From the NCBI GenBank assembly GCA_900470445.1, contig UCAU01000042.1:46710-110709 (forward strand): DNA of 64,000 bases, given 5' to 3'. Under the pieces are notes generated by a model. That model was not told where the DNA came from and searched no databases. It saw nothing but the letters and a program-made list of their open reading frames with translations. The DNA is from Hyphomicrobiales bacterium (GTDB lineage Bacteria; Pseudomonadota; Alphaproteobacteria; Rhizobiales; Devosiaceae). Shown piece by piece: positions 34,580 through 43,517 of the stretch. Made by a program: the position numbers and the translations under genes. Position 1 is the stretch's first letter; every line of letters starts with the position of its first letter.

Positions 34580-35203
34580 CTAGTGCGAGGACGGTGCGTC
34601 GCCCCAATTATCAGGCCGGATTTCGGCGACCATAAGGCCCTTGGGGCCATTGCCGTAGCGCACCAGCACGAATTGGCCCGGACGCAGCTCGGTAATGCCG
34701 AAGCGGCGCAGCGTTTCCATATGCACGAAAATGTCGGGTGTGCCCTCGCCGGCCGACAGGAAGCCGAAGCCGCGAATGCGGTTGAACCACTTTACCTCGA
34801 GCCGAACCATGCCCGAGGTCGGCTCGACCACGACATGGGTGCGCGGCGCCGGCATTTGCGCGGGGTGGCGGGCGGTGGAATCATCCATGGAAACAATGCG
34901 GAAGGCTTGGAGGCCACCGGGGCGGTTGAGCGCCTCAACGACGATCCGCGCGCCCTCATGGGCGGTCTGGTAGCCCTCGCGGCGGAGGCAGGTGACGTGC
35001 AGCAGCACATCGGCCATGCCATTGTCGGGAACGATAAAGCCAAAGCCCTTGCCGGCGTCGAACCATTTGATGGCGCCGGTGATCTCGATCGTATCGAGGC
35101 CCGCTTCGCCTGGCTGAACCGACATGTCGGAACGGTCGCTCGCGCTGCCGTCACCCGATTGGGTTACGGGCTGATCGCCGTCGCCGCTGAACTTGGCCCC
35201 CAT
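34580..35203 (-). CDS. Tandem cold-shock domain protein
   Basis: This 207-aa protein has two cold-shock domains instead of one. Domain 1 (about 38-105) contains IKWFDAGKGFGFIV and DVLLHV; domain 2 (about 133-200) contains VKWFNRIRGFGFLS and DIFVHM, which are the RNP1 and RNP2 nucleic acid binding motifs. A 37-residue polar leader precedes them. Double-domain CspA-like proteins are typical of alphaproteobacteria and act as RNA chaperones. It sits 10 nt upstream of the DUF192 gene, in the same orientation. Confidence 0.87.
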   Translation of the reverse strand: MGAKFSGDGDQPVTQSGDGSASDRSDMSVQPGEAGLDTIEITGAIKWFDAGKGFGFIVPDNGMADVLLHVTCLRREGYQTAHEGARIVVEALNRPGGLQAFRIVSMDDSTARHPAQMPAPRTHVVVEPTSGMVRLEVKWFNRIRGFGFLSAGEGTPDIFVHMETLRRFGITELRPGQFVLVRYGNGPKGLMVAEIRPDNWGDAPSSH

Positions 35204-35396
35204 AGTCCCAAAGCCCTTTAAATACTCGACTCGCTACTGCGAGGTACTCCACACCGAAGCACTCTGGCCGATTCAGCGCCAAAAGTTAAGAAGGTGTTGC
35301 GATTTTGTTTAACCGCGGCGGATCACGGCGCCGGTTGCGGCGGGGCGGCATGCTTGGTAGGCCAAGGTCCAACGGTTTTTGCCCAGGAGAAATGCC

Positions 35397-35813
35397 ATGC
35401 AGTTTCTGCACACCATGGTTCGCGTTACCAATGTCGAGGATAGTCTTCGCTTTTATTGTCAAGGGCTTGGCCTGGAGGAAGTGCGGCGGACGGAGAATGA
35501 AAAGGGGCGGTATACGCTGATTTTCCTGCGGGCGCCGGGCGATGCGGGCGGCGAAGTGGAGCTGACTTATAATTGGGACCCCGAGGAATATACCGGCGGC
35601 CGCAATTTCGGGCACCTGGCCTATCGGGTGAAGGATATTTATAAGCTTTGCCAGCATCTTGCGGATATGGGCGTCACCATCAACCGGCCGCCGCGCGATG
35701 GCCATATGGCATTCGTACGCTCGCCGGACGGGATTTCGGTGGAGCTGATTCAGGAGGGCACTCTGCCCCCGCAAGAGCCATGGCTATCGATGCCAAACAC
35801 CGGAAAATGGTAA
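35397..35813 (+). CDS. gloA: Lactoylglutathione lyase (glyoxalase I)
   Basis: This 138-aa VOC-fold metalloenzyme converts the methylglyoxal-glutathione hemithioacetal to lactoylglutathione. Four metal ligands are placed by motif: His5 (MQFLHTMVRV), Glu in EVELTYNW, His in GHLAYRV and Glu in ISVELIQ. The CAGGAGA at 35384-35390 sets the ATG at 35397. The frame start at 35379 adds only 6 residues. Length is normal. It stands alone. Confidence 0.87.
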   Translation: MQFLHTMVRVTNVEDSLRFYCQGLGLEEVRRTENEKGRYTLIFLRAPGDAGGEVELTYNWDPEEYTGGRNFGHLAYRVKDIYKLCQHLADMGVTINRPPRDGHMAFVRSPDGISVELIQEGTLPPQEPWLSMPNTGKW

Positions 35814-35966
35814 CGGACTGCTAACGCCGACGCGCGTTAAAGCTAAGGTTTCGCTAACCATCCGGGTTAGCCGCAGGTTAGCGAAACCGATCGTATTTTA
35901 GAGACTTCACAGGACCGAGCATTGCCTGTTGCGAATTTGCAACGGACCAGTCCCAGGAAGTCGCCG

Positions 35967-36443
35967 ATGCACCCCCTCCTCCGCCCCATTGCCGCTGCCG
36001 TGGTTTGTTCGCTCACTTTGGGCGCCTGCGTGCCCATGGCCATGTTCGCCAGTTCGAGCGGCTCGGCCTATTCTGGCAAGCGCAATGATTGGGGCACGTT
36101 CGTTGCCAGCCGCGAGGTGAATGCGCTGTGCATCACACCCAAGCTACGATTCGTGATCTGGGAATTCGAAGGGCGGTTCGGGCGCAAGGTCATCATGAAT
36201 TCGGGCTATCGCGACGGGCAGCACAATTCGGCGGCCGGCGGCGCCGACAGTTCCTACCACACCAAATGCATGGCGGCCGATTTCTACATTCCGGGCGTGC
36301 CCAAGCAAGAGCTGATCGCCTTTGCCATGCGGGTCGACGGCGTAGGCGGGCTGGGCTGCTATCCCGGTCGCCAGTTCATCCATGTCGATGTGCGCGACCG
36401 GCCGCGCGGCTATAACCGCCCGGTGACTTTCTCAGGCTGTTGA
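35967..36443 (+). CDS. D-Ala-D-Ala carboxypeptidase-like (M15/YcbK-type) lipoprotein
   Basis: This 158-aa exported protein has a lipobox (LTLGAC) near residues 16-21 and a peptidase M15 domain. The zinc ligands are seen in SYHTKCMAADFY (H-x6-D) and in FIHVDV (second His). NSGYRDGQHN matches the start of the catalytic core. AGGAAG lies 7 nt before the ATG at 35967. It probably trims peptidoglycan stem peptides in the periplasm. The gene ends 72 nt before the two tRNA-Glu genes. Confidence 0.85.
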   Translation: MHPLLRPIAAAVVCSLTLGACVPMAMFASSSGSAYSGKRNDWGTFVASREVNALCITPKLRFVIWEFEGRFGRKVIMNSGYRDGQHNSAAGGADSSYHTKCMAADFYIPGVPKQELIAFAMRVDGVGGLGCYPGRQFIHVDVRDRPRGYNRPVTFSGC

Positions 36444-36515
36444 AAAAAGTCACTTTCATGTCGTCAAATGGGTTGCGCATCACGAGAGGCCCAACTATAC
36501 GAACCCAGCGCTTAG

Positions 36516-36590
36516 GCGCCCTTCGTCTATCGGTCAGGACGCCACCCTTTCACGGTGGAGAGAGGGGTTCGATTCCCCTAGGGCGTACCA
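36516..36590 (+). tRNA. tRNA-Glu (anticodon TTC)
   Basis: A 75-nt cloverleaf with encoded CCA. The acceptor GCGCCCT pairs with AGGGCGT, the anticodon stem CCACC/GGTGG encloses CTTTCAC with anticodon TTC, and the T-loop is TTCGATT. Confidence 0.95.
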
Positions 36591-36640
36591 TTCTTCTTGC
36601 TGAAGTTTGGCCAAGTAGCTAACACTGAGATCCTTGCTCC

Positions 36641-36715
36641 GCGCCCATCGTCTAGCGGTCAGGACACCGCCCTCTCACGGCGGGAACAGGGGTTCGATTC
36701 CCCTTGGGCGTACCA
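36641..36715 (+). tRNA. tRNA-Glu (anticodon CTC), integration target
   Basis: A 75-nt tRNA with acceptor GCGCCCA/TGGGCGT, anticodon stem CCGCC/GGCGG, loop CTCTCAC (anticodon CTC) and encoded CCA. Its 3' 44 nt are repeated at 48140-48183, where the integrated element ends, so the gene is restored by the element's copy. Confidence 0.95.
36672..36715 (+). repeat. attL, 44-bp core within tRNA-Glu(CTC)
   Basis: Identical over 44 bp to 48140-48183 and spanning the anticodon loop to CCA. Weaker similarity continues for about 27 nt on the outer side of both copies with a one-base offset. Confidence 0.9.
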
Positions 36716-37435
36716 GCGAAATCAAGGACTTAGGTCTCTTCCCCCGGAACTTGTGTAATATCTGTCTAATATCAGCGCTGTGAACGCATGCGAATTGCTG
36801 CGAGCAATGGCGCACGTCGCAATGTAGGCTTGCCAGCACCAAACTGCGGTTGCCGGGGGCTGATAATTGGCAAACAATCTTCCCGAATGAGCGCAATGGG
36901 TGCAGGCGATTGGGCCTGTTCGGACTGGTGCAACGGTCATTATAGGCGTGATCCGTTGCCTATGTCGCGTGGCGCCAATGGCGGACCGCACGCGAGAAAC
37001 TGCTGCTCGATCTTTTCGATAGGCGGATGGGGTGGCACGTTGCGGTAAAGGCTACCGTAAAGCCTCTGTTAGACAACGCCGGATCGCCGGAAGCCCTATC
37101 CCGCTAAAACTACTCCCCTATATGCGCAGGTGCAGAAGCTATAGGCGAGCGTGTCCCCGCCCCGATTACACCCCCTGGCCCTATAGCTACGTCGTATCTT
37201 GCTTAGTGGCACAATCGGCCCTTTATTGAAGCCTGGCACCAGGCCCTCCACTAACGTCACGCCGTTCGGCGCCGGCGGCCGCTCCGGGCGGCGTCAGTGG
37301 CCAAAGTTTCATTGGCGCATAACACTCCGCGGCCAATTCCAAAGGCGCACTTTAACCAGCATCCAACGGAGAGATGGACTCTCGGCATTGGAAAATGGAT
37401 TGTGCTGCAATTCCTTAGAGTCGTTGTGGGGGCAA
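36716..37435. other. Island end, about 720 nt without a supported gene
   Basis: ORFs here on both strands are short and lack ribosome-binding sites or recognisable families. The stretch holds the left copies of two motifs shared with the integrase side (36753-36772 and 36782-36794). Confidence 0.5.
36753..36794 (+). repeat. Left shared motifs (candidate integrase arm sites)
   Basis: GTGTAATATCTGTCTAATAT at 36753-36772 matches 17 of 20 bases at 48014-48033, and GAACGCATGCGAA at 36782-36794 matches 12 of 13 at 48102-48114. All lie just inside the att cores in the same orientation. Confidence 0.5.
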
Positions 37436-38563
37436 ATGACTACTTTCGACATCGCAACAAAAATTGTTGCGGAGAAACAGCGAGCCTTTGTTGTGCACGC
37501 GGGCCGAGAACGCCGAAACCATGGACATTTCGTGGACGGCGGGATGGCATTCCTTGAATTACCTGGCATTGAGCTAACGTCAGAAATTGCTCGGTCTCGC
37601 ACCCAATTGCGGCGGGCACTTCGACGGCAGCAGGCCAAAGAGCGTTTCATTTCTACGTCGGGATCAGTTCGTCCGCCAGAGGACCTAACAGCATACTCCG
37701 GGGAGCCGTTGGAAGATGGTGGGCTGACGCGTTTGGTCGCAAGCATCTACGCGCTTTATTCGCGCATGCGGCCCGGTGATATTGTGATCACGCCCGGCTT
37801 TGAGCTTGTTGGAAAATACCGCCGGCCAATAGTTCATTTCGGTGAGATTACGTCGGATTTCGATCCCAATGATATCTTCGCTGGACCAACAGCCTCCTCT
37901 GATAAGGTGCCCTTCCGACGAGTGAAGTGGCTGAACAAGGTCCAAAGGCGAGAGCTCCCTCCGGCACTAGAGGTGAGAATCGGTCGACCGCCAGCGGTTC
38001 GGCAAATCGAAATCACTGACGAGACTGCCCCCTTATTGGATTTCACCTACTCGAATTACATCTTCGACAGTGGATCTTCGAGCCTGGTCGAGGCTTCCCG
38101 TTACACCGGTGAAAAATTCGGCGCGCTGAATGATTCAAGCCGTTTAATTGAGCTGCTGACCGCCGCATACGCCTACGCCCAGACTGGTGGGCAACAGGCA
38201 CATATTGGCGATCTCCGCAGTTTTCGAAACGAGTACTTTGCTCGATCGGGCGTCGAGAATATTCAAATTGAGTTCGCTTCTCCAGGATTTTGGAGAATTA
38301 TTGGTGGCACCGCAACGCTTGGGGCCTTCGTCGCGCTTGGGATCACATTGCTCAGTAGCGGAATAGCGGCCGATGCCCTCCAGGATGGGATTGTGGTGAT
38401 GAACAGCGCCTCCGCGTCCGTGCAGGAGTCGAAAGAAATCCAAGACTCCATGAACATCTTCCTGGATTCCCTTACGCAAGAGCAGCTTAAGGAATTGCAG
38501 GAGGATGCGACGCGCGCCAAAGATGAAATTGGTTTGACCAGCCCCGTGAAGATTGTGAAATGA
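37436..38563 (+). CDS. PUA/EVE-like reader domain protein with C-terminal membrane segment (unknown)
   Basis: This 375-aa protein is not assigned to a known family. Residues about 15-190 follow the pattern of the N-terminal PUA/EVE-like domain of modification-dependent restriction proteins: FVVHAGRERRNHGHFVDGG, then GDIVITPG, VHFGEITSDF and FRRVKWLNKVQRREL. Residues about 287-310 are a transmembrane segment, followed by a Ser/Gln-rich tail. The frame extends to 37199 without support; ATG 37436 follows GGGGGC. Its stop overlaps the next start by 4 nt. A reader domain on a membrane protein within an island suggests a phage-sensing device, which is inferred. Confidence 0.6.
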   Translation: MTTFDIATKIVAEKQRAFVVHAGRERRNHGHFVDGGMAFLELPGIELTSEIARSRTQLRRALRRQQAKERFISTSGSVRPPEDLTAYSGEPLEDGGLTRLVASIYALYSRMRPGDIVITPGFELVGKYRRPIVHFGEITSDFDPNDIFAGPTASSDKVPFRRVKWLNKVQRRELPPALEVRIGRPPAVRQIEITDETAPLLDFTYSNYIFDSGSSSLVEASRYTGEKFGALNDSSRLIELLTAAYAYAQTGGQQAHIGDLRSFRNEYFARSGVENIQIEFASPGFWRIIGGTATLGAFVALGITLLSSGIAADALQDGIVVMNSASASVQESKEIQDSMNIFLDSLTQEQLKELQEDATRAKDEIGLTSPVKIVK

Positions 38564-39066
38564 TCACAGCAAACCAGATTGCTGAAGGACTAAAATGGTT
38601 TGGGCAGAGGGCTAAATCGGTCCTCGCCCAGACCAGCATTCCCGTTTGGCTAACCCTGGTTTTAACCGTAGGGGGGACTTACATCATCGCCCCCTTTATA
38701 AATGACAATATTCAGCGAGAAAATCTTCGTCGAGATTTCTTGGTCAGCAGCCTATCTGCATTGAGTTCCGACACAATTTCTCTAATTACTTTAATCCACA
38801 AGAGTACAAGGTCACCGGGTATTTCTGGTGTGGACGACATTGTGCAGTCCATCCTAAATATACAATACAGATTGGTGCAATTGAATATTGCGCTTCCAAA
38901 GAACCTGGAGTCTGGAATCGCACTTCAACAATCTCTAACGGAACTCCAAAAGGCGGTTACCGCCGAAAAGCCCGACAAGACAGCCATTCTGGAAAGACTA
39001 GGGAAATTTTCTGGGGCGTCGTTCGAGCTATATGGGGCGACTGTCCGGAGCGCGGGTCTCATCTGA
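38560..39066 (+). CDS. Hypothetical membrane protein, partner of the PUA/EVE-like protein
   Basis: This 168-aa protein is translationally coupled to the previous gene (ATGA overlap). It has one membrane span at about residues 28-48 (IPVWLTLVLTVGGTYIIAPF) and a C-terminal helical part with LVQLNIALPKNLESGIALQQ. No catalytic motif is seen. The coupling suggests a two-component membrane complex. Its codon use looks AT-richer than flanking genes, in line with acquisition by transfer. Confidence 0.6.
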   Translation: MITANQIAEGLKWFGQRAKSVLAQTSIPVWLTLVLTVGGTYIIAPFINDNIQRENLRRDFLVSSLSALSSDTISLITLIHKSTRSPGISGVDDIVQSILNIQYRLVQLNIALPKNLESGIALQQSLTELQKAVTAEKPDKTAILERLGKFSGASFELYGATVRSAGLI

Positions 39067-39110
39067 CCTTTCCTCCGTATGATGGGGCTCTCTAGGGCGG
39101 CACAACCGCA

Positions 39111-39758
39111 TCACCCCGCTAGCAGATCGACTTGTTTCGCAGACTCCTGAGCGTCTTCCCAGCCCGAGGAGAATGCGGAGAGTTTAGTCCACGTGGTTCG
39201 GCCACAAACCACAGCGAACAGCACTTGGTGACCGGCGTCCACAAGTCGCCGGCGAGTAGCCAGCATCGATCCTCCGCTCGTTAATATATCATCGATTATG
39301 ACTACTCGCCGCTTCACCACTACTGGTTGAACCTTGAGAAACGGATGAACTGCGTCATACCCTCTTTGCCCACCTTGCGAGGCCTGAGTTCGTTTCACCG
39401 CAAAACGCACAATGGGCAGTAGGCGATTTTGCATGTTTGGAAGAGCCTCGCGCAACATCGCGAGCGACCGGAATTCCGGTTTATCGAAAGAGTCTTTTGA
39501 CGGAACCGGGACTAAGTAAGCATCGCCTTTCCCTGCCAACAATTCACTTAGGAACGCCCCGAAGCGCTGACGTGCCAAGCCAACATTGCTCATGTCTAAG
39601 CGTTGACCACCTGGAAGGGTGCAATAGCCATTTAAGGTTCCAGCCTTCACCGCGGAACAGTACTTATAGGCGTCCCACTCCTCCTGCGACCGCTTTTCAA
39701 TCGAATCGTGAGCCGTCTGAGAATAGTATGGTGTCTGGTGGTGTATTCGAAACGACAT
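39111..39758 (-). CDS. Phosphoribosyltransferase (ComF-like)
   Basis: This 215-aa protein has a type I phosphoribosyltransferase fold. The PRPP-binding loop is VVIIDDILTSGGSMLATRR at about residues 151-169, and YLVPVPSKDSFDKPEFRS lies upstream of it in the hood region. No zinc finger precedes it, unlike classical ComF. The start overlaps the DprA-like stop by one base (TAATG), so the two are translationally coupled. Pairs of DprA and phosphoribosyltransferase genes recur in defence islands, as I recall; a role in nucleotide-based immunity is inferred. Confidence 0.75.
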   Translation of the reverse strand: MSFRIHHQTPYYSQTAHDSIEKRSQEEWDAYKYCSAVKAGTLNGYCTLPGGQRLDMSNVGLARQRFGAFLSELLAGKGDAYLVPVPSKDSFDKPEFRSLAMLREALPNMQNRLLPIVRFAVKRTQASQGGQRGYDAVHPFLKVQPVVVKRRVVIIDDILTSGGSMLATRRRLVDAGHQVLFAVVCGRTTWTKLSAFSSGWEDAQESAKQVDLLAG

Positions 39759-40516
39759 TAACGCCCGACTCGATCGATGACTTGCTGAGCTGAACTCAGC
39801 ACTTCAACGCGAGGTTGGTGCAAGAACTTTTGTGGCCAAGACAACCGCTTATCCTCTGCGACAGATTTCATAATGAATAACCAGCGCCCCAGTCGCAGAC
39901 ACTCGGCCGCTTGGTGTAGCGTACCGGAAGTGTCCGATGCTTCGACAATTACGCTTGCATCTGTCAGTTGAGCCATTAGCCGATTTCGTTTTGGAAAGTC
40001 CGACGGCCATGTGCGCTGGCCCGGCGCAAACTGTGAAATCAGCAAGTGCTCCAGCCAGATTTCTTCTTGGAGCTCCGTATGCTCTGCAGGGTATGCCTTG
40101 TTCAATGGCGTGCCGATAACCGCTACGGTATCTCCACCGACGGCCAGAGCGCCGCGGTGCGCTGCGCCGTCCACGCCCTTGGCTAATCCGCTGGTCACAA
40201 CAATTCCTGCGGCCGCCAACTCTCGAGCTATCTTGCCAGCTCGGCGGAGGCCTTCATCCGACACGTCTCGAGCACCGATAACGGATACGCTCGGCTTCTT
40301 GAGCAATTCCAGCTGTCCCGCCCAGTAGATAGTGGGCTCAGCCTCTCCATCTTTGCGGAACAGATCGGCCTTGGCATCGTCCACGGGGCGCCCGCAATAG
40401 TCCAGCAAAGCCTGCAACGGCATTTCATGCGGCTGAAGAGGAGGACGGTACTTTGACCTTGGTGAGGTCTTCGCACTCTCCTGGGGTCGAGCCTTGGAGC
40501 TGGTCATCGGGAACAT
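39758..40516 (-). CDS. DprA/Smf-like DNA-processing protein
   Basis: This 252-aa Rossmann-like protein of the DprA family is visible from SVIGARDVSDEGLRRAGKIA (nucleotide-binding start), the central VTSGLAKGVDGAAHRGAL, and FPKRNRLMAQLTDASVIVEA, followed by GTLHQAAECLRLGRWLF. It lacks the extra N-terminal SAM and C-terminal winged-helix domains of full DprA and is too distant for a standard competence role. It is the first gene of a minus-strand pair with a phosphoribosyltransferase. Its N-terminal 35 residues are basic and poorly structured. Confidence 0.78.
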   Translation of the reverse strand: MFPMTSSKARPQESAKTSPRSKYRPPLQPHEMPLQALLDYCGRPVDDAKADLFRKDGEAEPTIYWAGQLELLKKPSVSVIGARDVSDEGLRRAGKIARELAAAGIVVTSGLAKGVDGAAHRGALAVGGDTVAVIGTPLNKAYPAEHTELQEEIWLEHLLISQFAPGQRTWPSDFPKRNRLMAQLTDASVIVEASDTSGTLHQAAECLRLGRWLFIMKSVAEDKRLSWPQKFLHQPRVEVLSSAQQVIDRVGR

Positions 40517-40742
40517 CTGGTGCCTCTGGCAGCGGCATCGCTGAATGGCAAAGTACCGTGATTCTGACCGGCCAACGAGTCAAGGCTGTTTCGAGCCAAT
40601 TCGTTCAGATATGGCGCAAGAAAGCACCCGCCCTAACCGGCGGGCTTTGTTGTCCGAACAGAGAAAGTTACCAGATCGCAAAAGCGTGCTTGCACTATTG
40701 AGGCAGCCGGCTTTTATTTGTTCCTCTATTGGGGGATCAAAC

Positions 40743-41210
40743 ATGTTTAAGAATATTGTCGCGGCAGTTCTCGCCGCAATTTTGCTCGCCGGCTGTTCCA
40801 CGACCTACAGTGATATGGGAGCGATGGGCGGGGTGATGGCGGCGCCGGTTACAAACGATGTCTATCGCATCTCGGCGCGTGGAAATGGCTACACGGACAC
40901 AACCACGATTCAGGACTATGTAATGCTGAAGGCTGCTGAAACCGCGCTGGCCGCTGGCAAAACGCACTTTGAAATCATCAGCGGTCGGGATGCGACCAGC
41001 AGCACAACTCAACAGACAGCAGGCACCCTCAACCGGGGCCTGTTTGGCGGCATCGTTTACAATCCCGGCTTCAACTACGACATCGTGAAGCCCGGGGAAG
41101 ATATGATGATCCGCGTTTTCAATGGCGGGCGAGTTGCCGCGCCAAATTCCTACAACGCTCAAGAAGTCTTCAATAACATAAACCCACGTGTGAAGCGCCC
41201 CAAGAGCTGA
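40743..41210 (+). CDS. Putative lipoprotein (CC0125/CC1285-like)
   Basis: This 155-aa protein has a short signal and lipobox (LLAGCS, residues about 15-20). The mature part contains RGNGYTDTTTIQDYVMLKAAE, a pattern of the small alphaproteobacterial lipoprotein family CC0125/CC1285. The longer frame to 40545 is not supported; ATG 40743 follows GGGGGA. The gene lies within the element as cargo. Function unknown. Confidence 0.7.
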   Translation: MFKNIVAAVLAAILLAGCSTTYSDMGAMGGVMAAPVTNDVYRISARGNGYTDTTTIQDYVMLKAAETALAAGKTHFEIISGRDATSSTTQQTAGTLNRGLFGGIVYNPGFNYDIVKPGEDMMIRVFNGGRVAAPNSYNAQEVFNNINPRVKRPKS

Positions 41211-41295
41211 AGGCCTCCGTCTGCTGGGGTGGCTTTCCAAACTGGCCGGCTTTTTATCGGCGTTTCTTTCTACTGGCCCAAGCAAGGTTAATGGA

Positions 41296-41475
41296 ATGAA
41301 GACCCGTCCGATCCGCGTTCCCAATGTGGACACTACCGGCCGCTTTGTCGCCCGTCTTGGGCGAGCGGCCATCCTGGCCGAGCAACGAGCATTCCTTGAG
41401 AGCTTCAACCGCCAGGTGGCGGAATTGACCGCTCGCGATGAAAAGCCTGGCGATGAAGGGGAAGAGCGAAAATAG
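41296..41475 (+). CDS. Small hypothetical protein (59 aa)
   Basis: This short ORF begins MKTRPIRVPNVDTTGRFVAR and ends in an acidic tail. AAGG lies about 8 nt before the ATG, and a strong terminator-like hairpin starts 3 nt after its stop. The middle (AAILAEQRAFLESFNRQ) is likely helical. No family recognised. It may be the last gene of a short plus-strand transcript with the lipoprotein. Confidence 0.45.
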   Translation: MKTRPIRVPNVDTTGRFVARLGRAAILAEQRAFLESFNRQVAELTARDEKPGDEGEERK

Positions 41476-41477
41476 GT

Positions 41478-41514
41478 GCGCCCACCCGGCCCGCAATGGC
41501 CGCTGGGTGGGCGC
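41478..41514 (+). terminator. Hairpin terminator-like structure
   Basis: GCGCCCACCC (41478-41487) pairs perfectly with GGGTGGGCGC (41505-41514), directly after the small ORF. No clear T-tract follows, so termination may be partial. Confidence 0.5.
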
Positions 41515-41639
41515 TGTGTGTCGTCGCGGGCTGCTGAACCGTGACAACGGGGACGGCCTGGAGATCATCCCGGCCTGGCACCATGCGGAGGAAGGCCCGC
41601 ATGGGATCTGTGTGGCGCCCGTCAAAACGGGGCACCGAA

Positions 41640-43517
41640 TTATGCGCCGGGGTTTTTGAACAGGCCGCGGTAATCCGTGATGGCGGCGCCGAAATCCAGC
41701 GCCACCTTGAACTCAGTGCCGTCGACATCGAAGCCAATGCGCTGATCCATGCGCGGACCTTCCTCGCCTTCCAAGTGCGCGAATTCCACGCCAGGGAACA
41801 GGCCGGGATCGGCGGCCAGATACCAGGCCGTTTCGGATTTCAGCCGCGGCTCAACGATGAGTTCCAACTTTCCGGCGAACGGGTTTGCATCGGCCGTGGT
41901 GTTGGGCGTGATGGTCGCCAAAAGCTGTTCTGCGGCGGTCTCCAGGGCAGAAGGCACAATGAGGTATTTCGGCACGATGGTGACCAGATCACCATTCGCG
42001 TCGACCTGCTGCCGCATGGCCAAGCGGCCGGCCGAGAGGGAGGCCACCGACAGCGCTGCCCCGGATGCGGCCAGATTGGCATGATCGATGTGAAAAACGC
42101 CCTTCCCGTCGTGCATCTTGGGATTGCGTTCCAGCAACTCCGCCAGATAGGTCGCTTCGAATTCTGTTGCGGCGCGGCCAAAGCGCGCCGGCAGGTCCGC
42201 GAAGACACCAAGGTCATCGTTCACCAGCGCCTGGCGCGTGATGCCAAAGATCCGGCCGAAACTGGAAAGTGCATAGCTTTCAACACCCTCGACGAAGGTA
42301 GCACGCCTGTATTCGCCGTGCTCGTTGACTCGCAAAAGCTGCCCGCCACCGGCCAGAATAATGGTGGCTTTTGGCCTGAAATCGCGCGAGGTAGTCGCCT
42401 TCGCGATGATCTTCAAGCCGCTTGGAGCAGCGGTATAACCCTTGTGGAGCTGGCGTTGGCCCGCCAGCAGTAAAGCCGTTGGGAAGTCCGATGTAGTTGC
42501 CAGGGCACGTTCCACCAGCTGGTTGGGCGACATGGCACGGGTGCCGACGCCACGCGCCTCTAGGGCTCGACGTGCCAATTCCGAGGCAGAGAGGTTGACG
42601 TAGGCCTTAGCGCTTTCGTTGGGTTGGAAATTGCGATCTACGCGGGCGCTGATGGCATCGGCCAGTGCTTCGGCCAGCGGCAGGTCGGAGTCGCCTCGAT
42701 CATAAGGCGCGATCGAGAAGATCGGATTGCGATCCTGCTCGCGCCGCTTGTGGTCCAATGCCATCTCGCGAAACTCGCTGACGGACTTGCCTTCTGACAC
42801 GGCCTTCCGGGCAATCTTGAGCGGGATGTCATGATTTTCTGCGATGGTCATGATTTCGGCGGAACGAGCGCGCTCAAGCGTCGTTTCAGCGGCCGGATCG
42901 ATGTTCGTCGTCATGGTGGTGAGCTCCATAGCGGCGCGCTCCTGGCGCGGCCGGACAGTGGTTACGGGGACACGGGCACGATGGCCCTCAATTTCATTGC
43001 GGGCCTGAGCGCCAGCGTCAGCAGGCACCGGCACGGCGCTCACTTCGAGCGGTTCCCAGCGGGTGGCGCGGTAGATTGGAAGGGCGCCCTCCTCCGCTTC
43101 CGTTTTCTCATAGGCGTGGACGCGATAGCCAACCGAGATCAGAAGCGGCATTCCTTGGGCCAAATCGTCCAGCACCTGCTGGCCGGCCCGAGCCATCGAG
43201 AGTTGTACGGTGCAGAGCCCCTTGCCACCTTCGATCCTGGCTGAGCCAGGCACGACGGCGCCAAGGCGGGAGCCCATACCGGATTGATCATGGCTATCGA
43301 GCAATGAAGCCCCAGCATTGAGCCGGGCAAGATCGACGGCCAGAGGGTCCATCGACAGCTCTTCCATGTAGTCACCCTCGTTCCAGGAGTACCGCCTTAC
43401 GGCAGCGCCGGTGGAGAAAATGACTTCGATGGTGCGGGCGTCGACATTGAGACTCGAGCTCCGCAACTCCACCGGCAGAGATCTGCGGTTGGTGATTTCG
43501 AGTGCTGCTTCAGGCAT
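41640..43517 (-). CDS. Phage prohead protease-major capsid protein fusion
   Basis: This 625-aa protein has two phage head functions in one chain. Residues about 1-190 are an HK97-type prohead protease with likely catalytic His (SLLDSHDQSGMG) and Ser (PLLISVGYRV). Residues about 320-620 are a Mu gpT-like or HK97-fold major capsid part (FGRIFGITRQALVNDDLG and the late GVEFAHLEGEEG). A linker (about 190-320) is rich in Glu, Arg and Ala. ATG 43517, 8 nt after AAGGCGG, overlaps the upstream stop by 8 nt; 43535 is an alternative. No terminase or portal gene accompanies it. Confidence 0.85.
   Translation of the reverse strand: MPEAALEITNRRSLPVELRSSSLNVDARTIEVIFSTGAAVRRYSWNEGDYMEELSMDPLAVDLARLNAGASLLDSHDQSGMGSRLGAVVPGSARIEGGKGLCTVQLSMARAGQQVLDDLAQGMPLLISVGYRVHAYEKTEAEEGALPIYRATRWEPLEVSAVPVPADAGAQARNEIEGHRARVPVTTVRPRQERAAMELTTMTTNIDPAAETTLERARSAEIMTIAENHDIPLKIARKAVSEGKSVSEFREMALDHKRREQDRNPIFSIAPYDRGDSDLPLAEALADAISARVDRNFQPNESAKAYVNLSASELARRALEARGVGTRAMSPNQLVERALATTSDFPTALLLAGQRQLHKGYTAAPSGLKIIAKATTSRDFRPKATIILAGGGQLLRVNEHGEYRRATFVEGVESYALSSFGRIFGITRQALVNDDLGVFADLPARFGRAATEFEATYLAELLERNPKMHDGKGVFHIDHANLAASGAALSVASLSAGRLAMRQQVDANGDLVTIVPKYLIVPSALETAAEQLLATITPNTTADANPFAGKLELIVEPRLKSETAWYLAADPGLFPGVEFAHLEGEEGPRMDQRIGFDVDGTEFKVALDFGAAITDYRGLFKNPGA

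Noticed and set aside
36675..36896. 73-aa minus-strand ORF ending in RPRGIEPLFPP
   Set aside because: Its C-terminal part is the antisense translation of tRNA-Glu, a well-known spurious protein tail.
40627..40644. CCCGCC/GGCGGG hairpin as a terminator
   Set aside because: It is short and lies between divergent genes with no clear upstream transcript to end.
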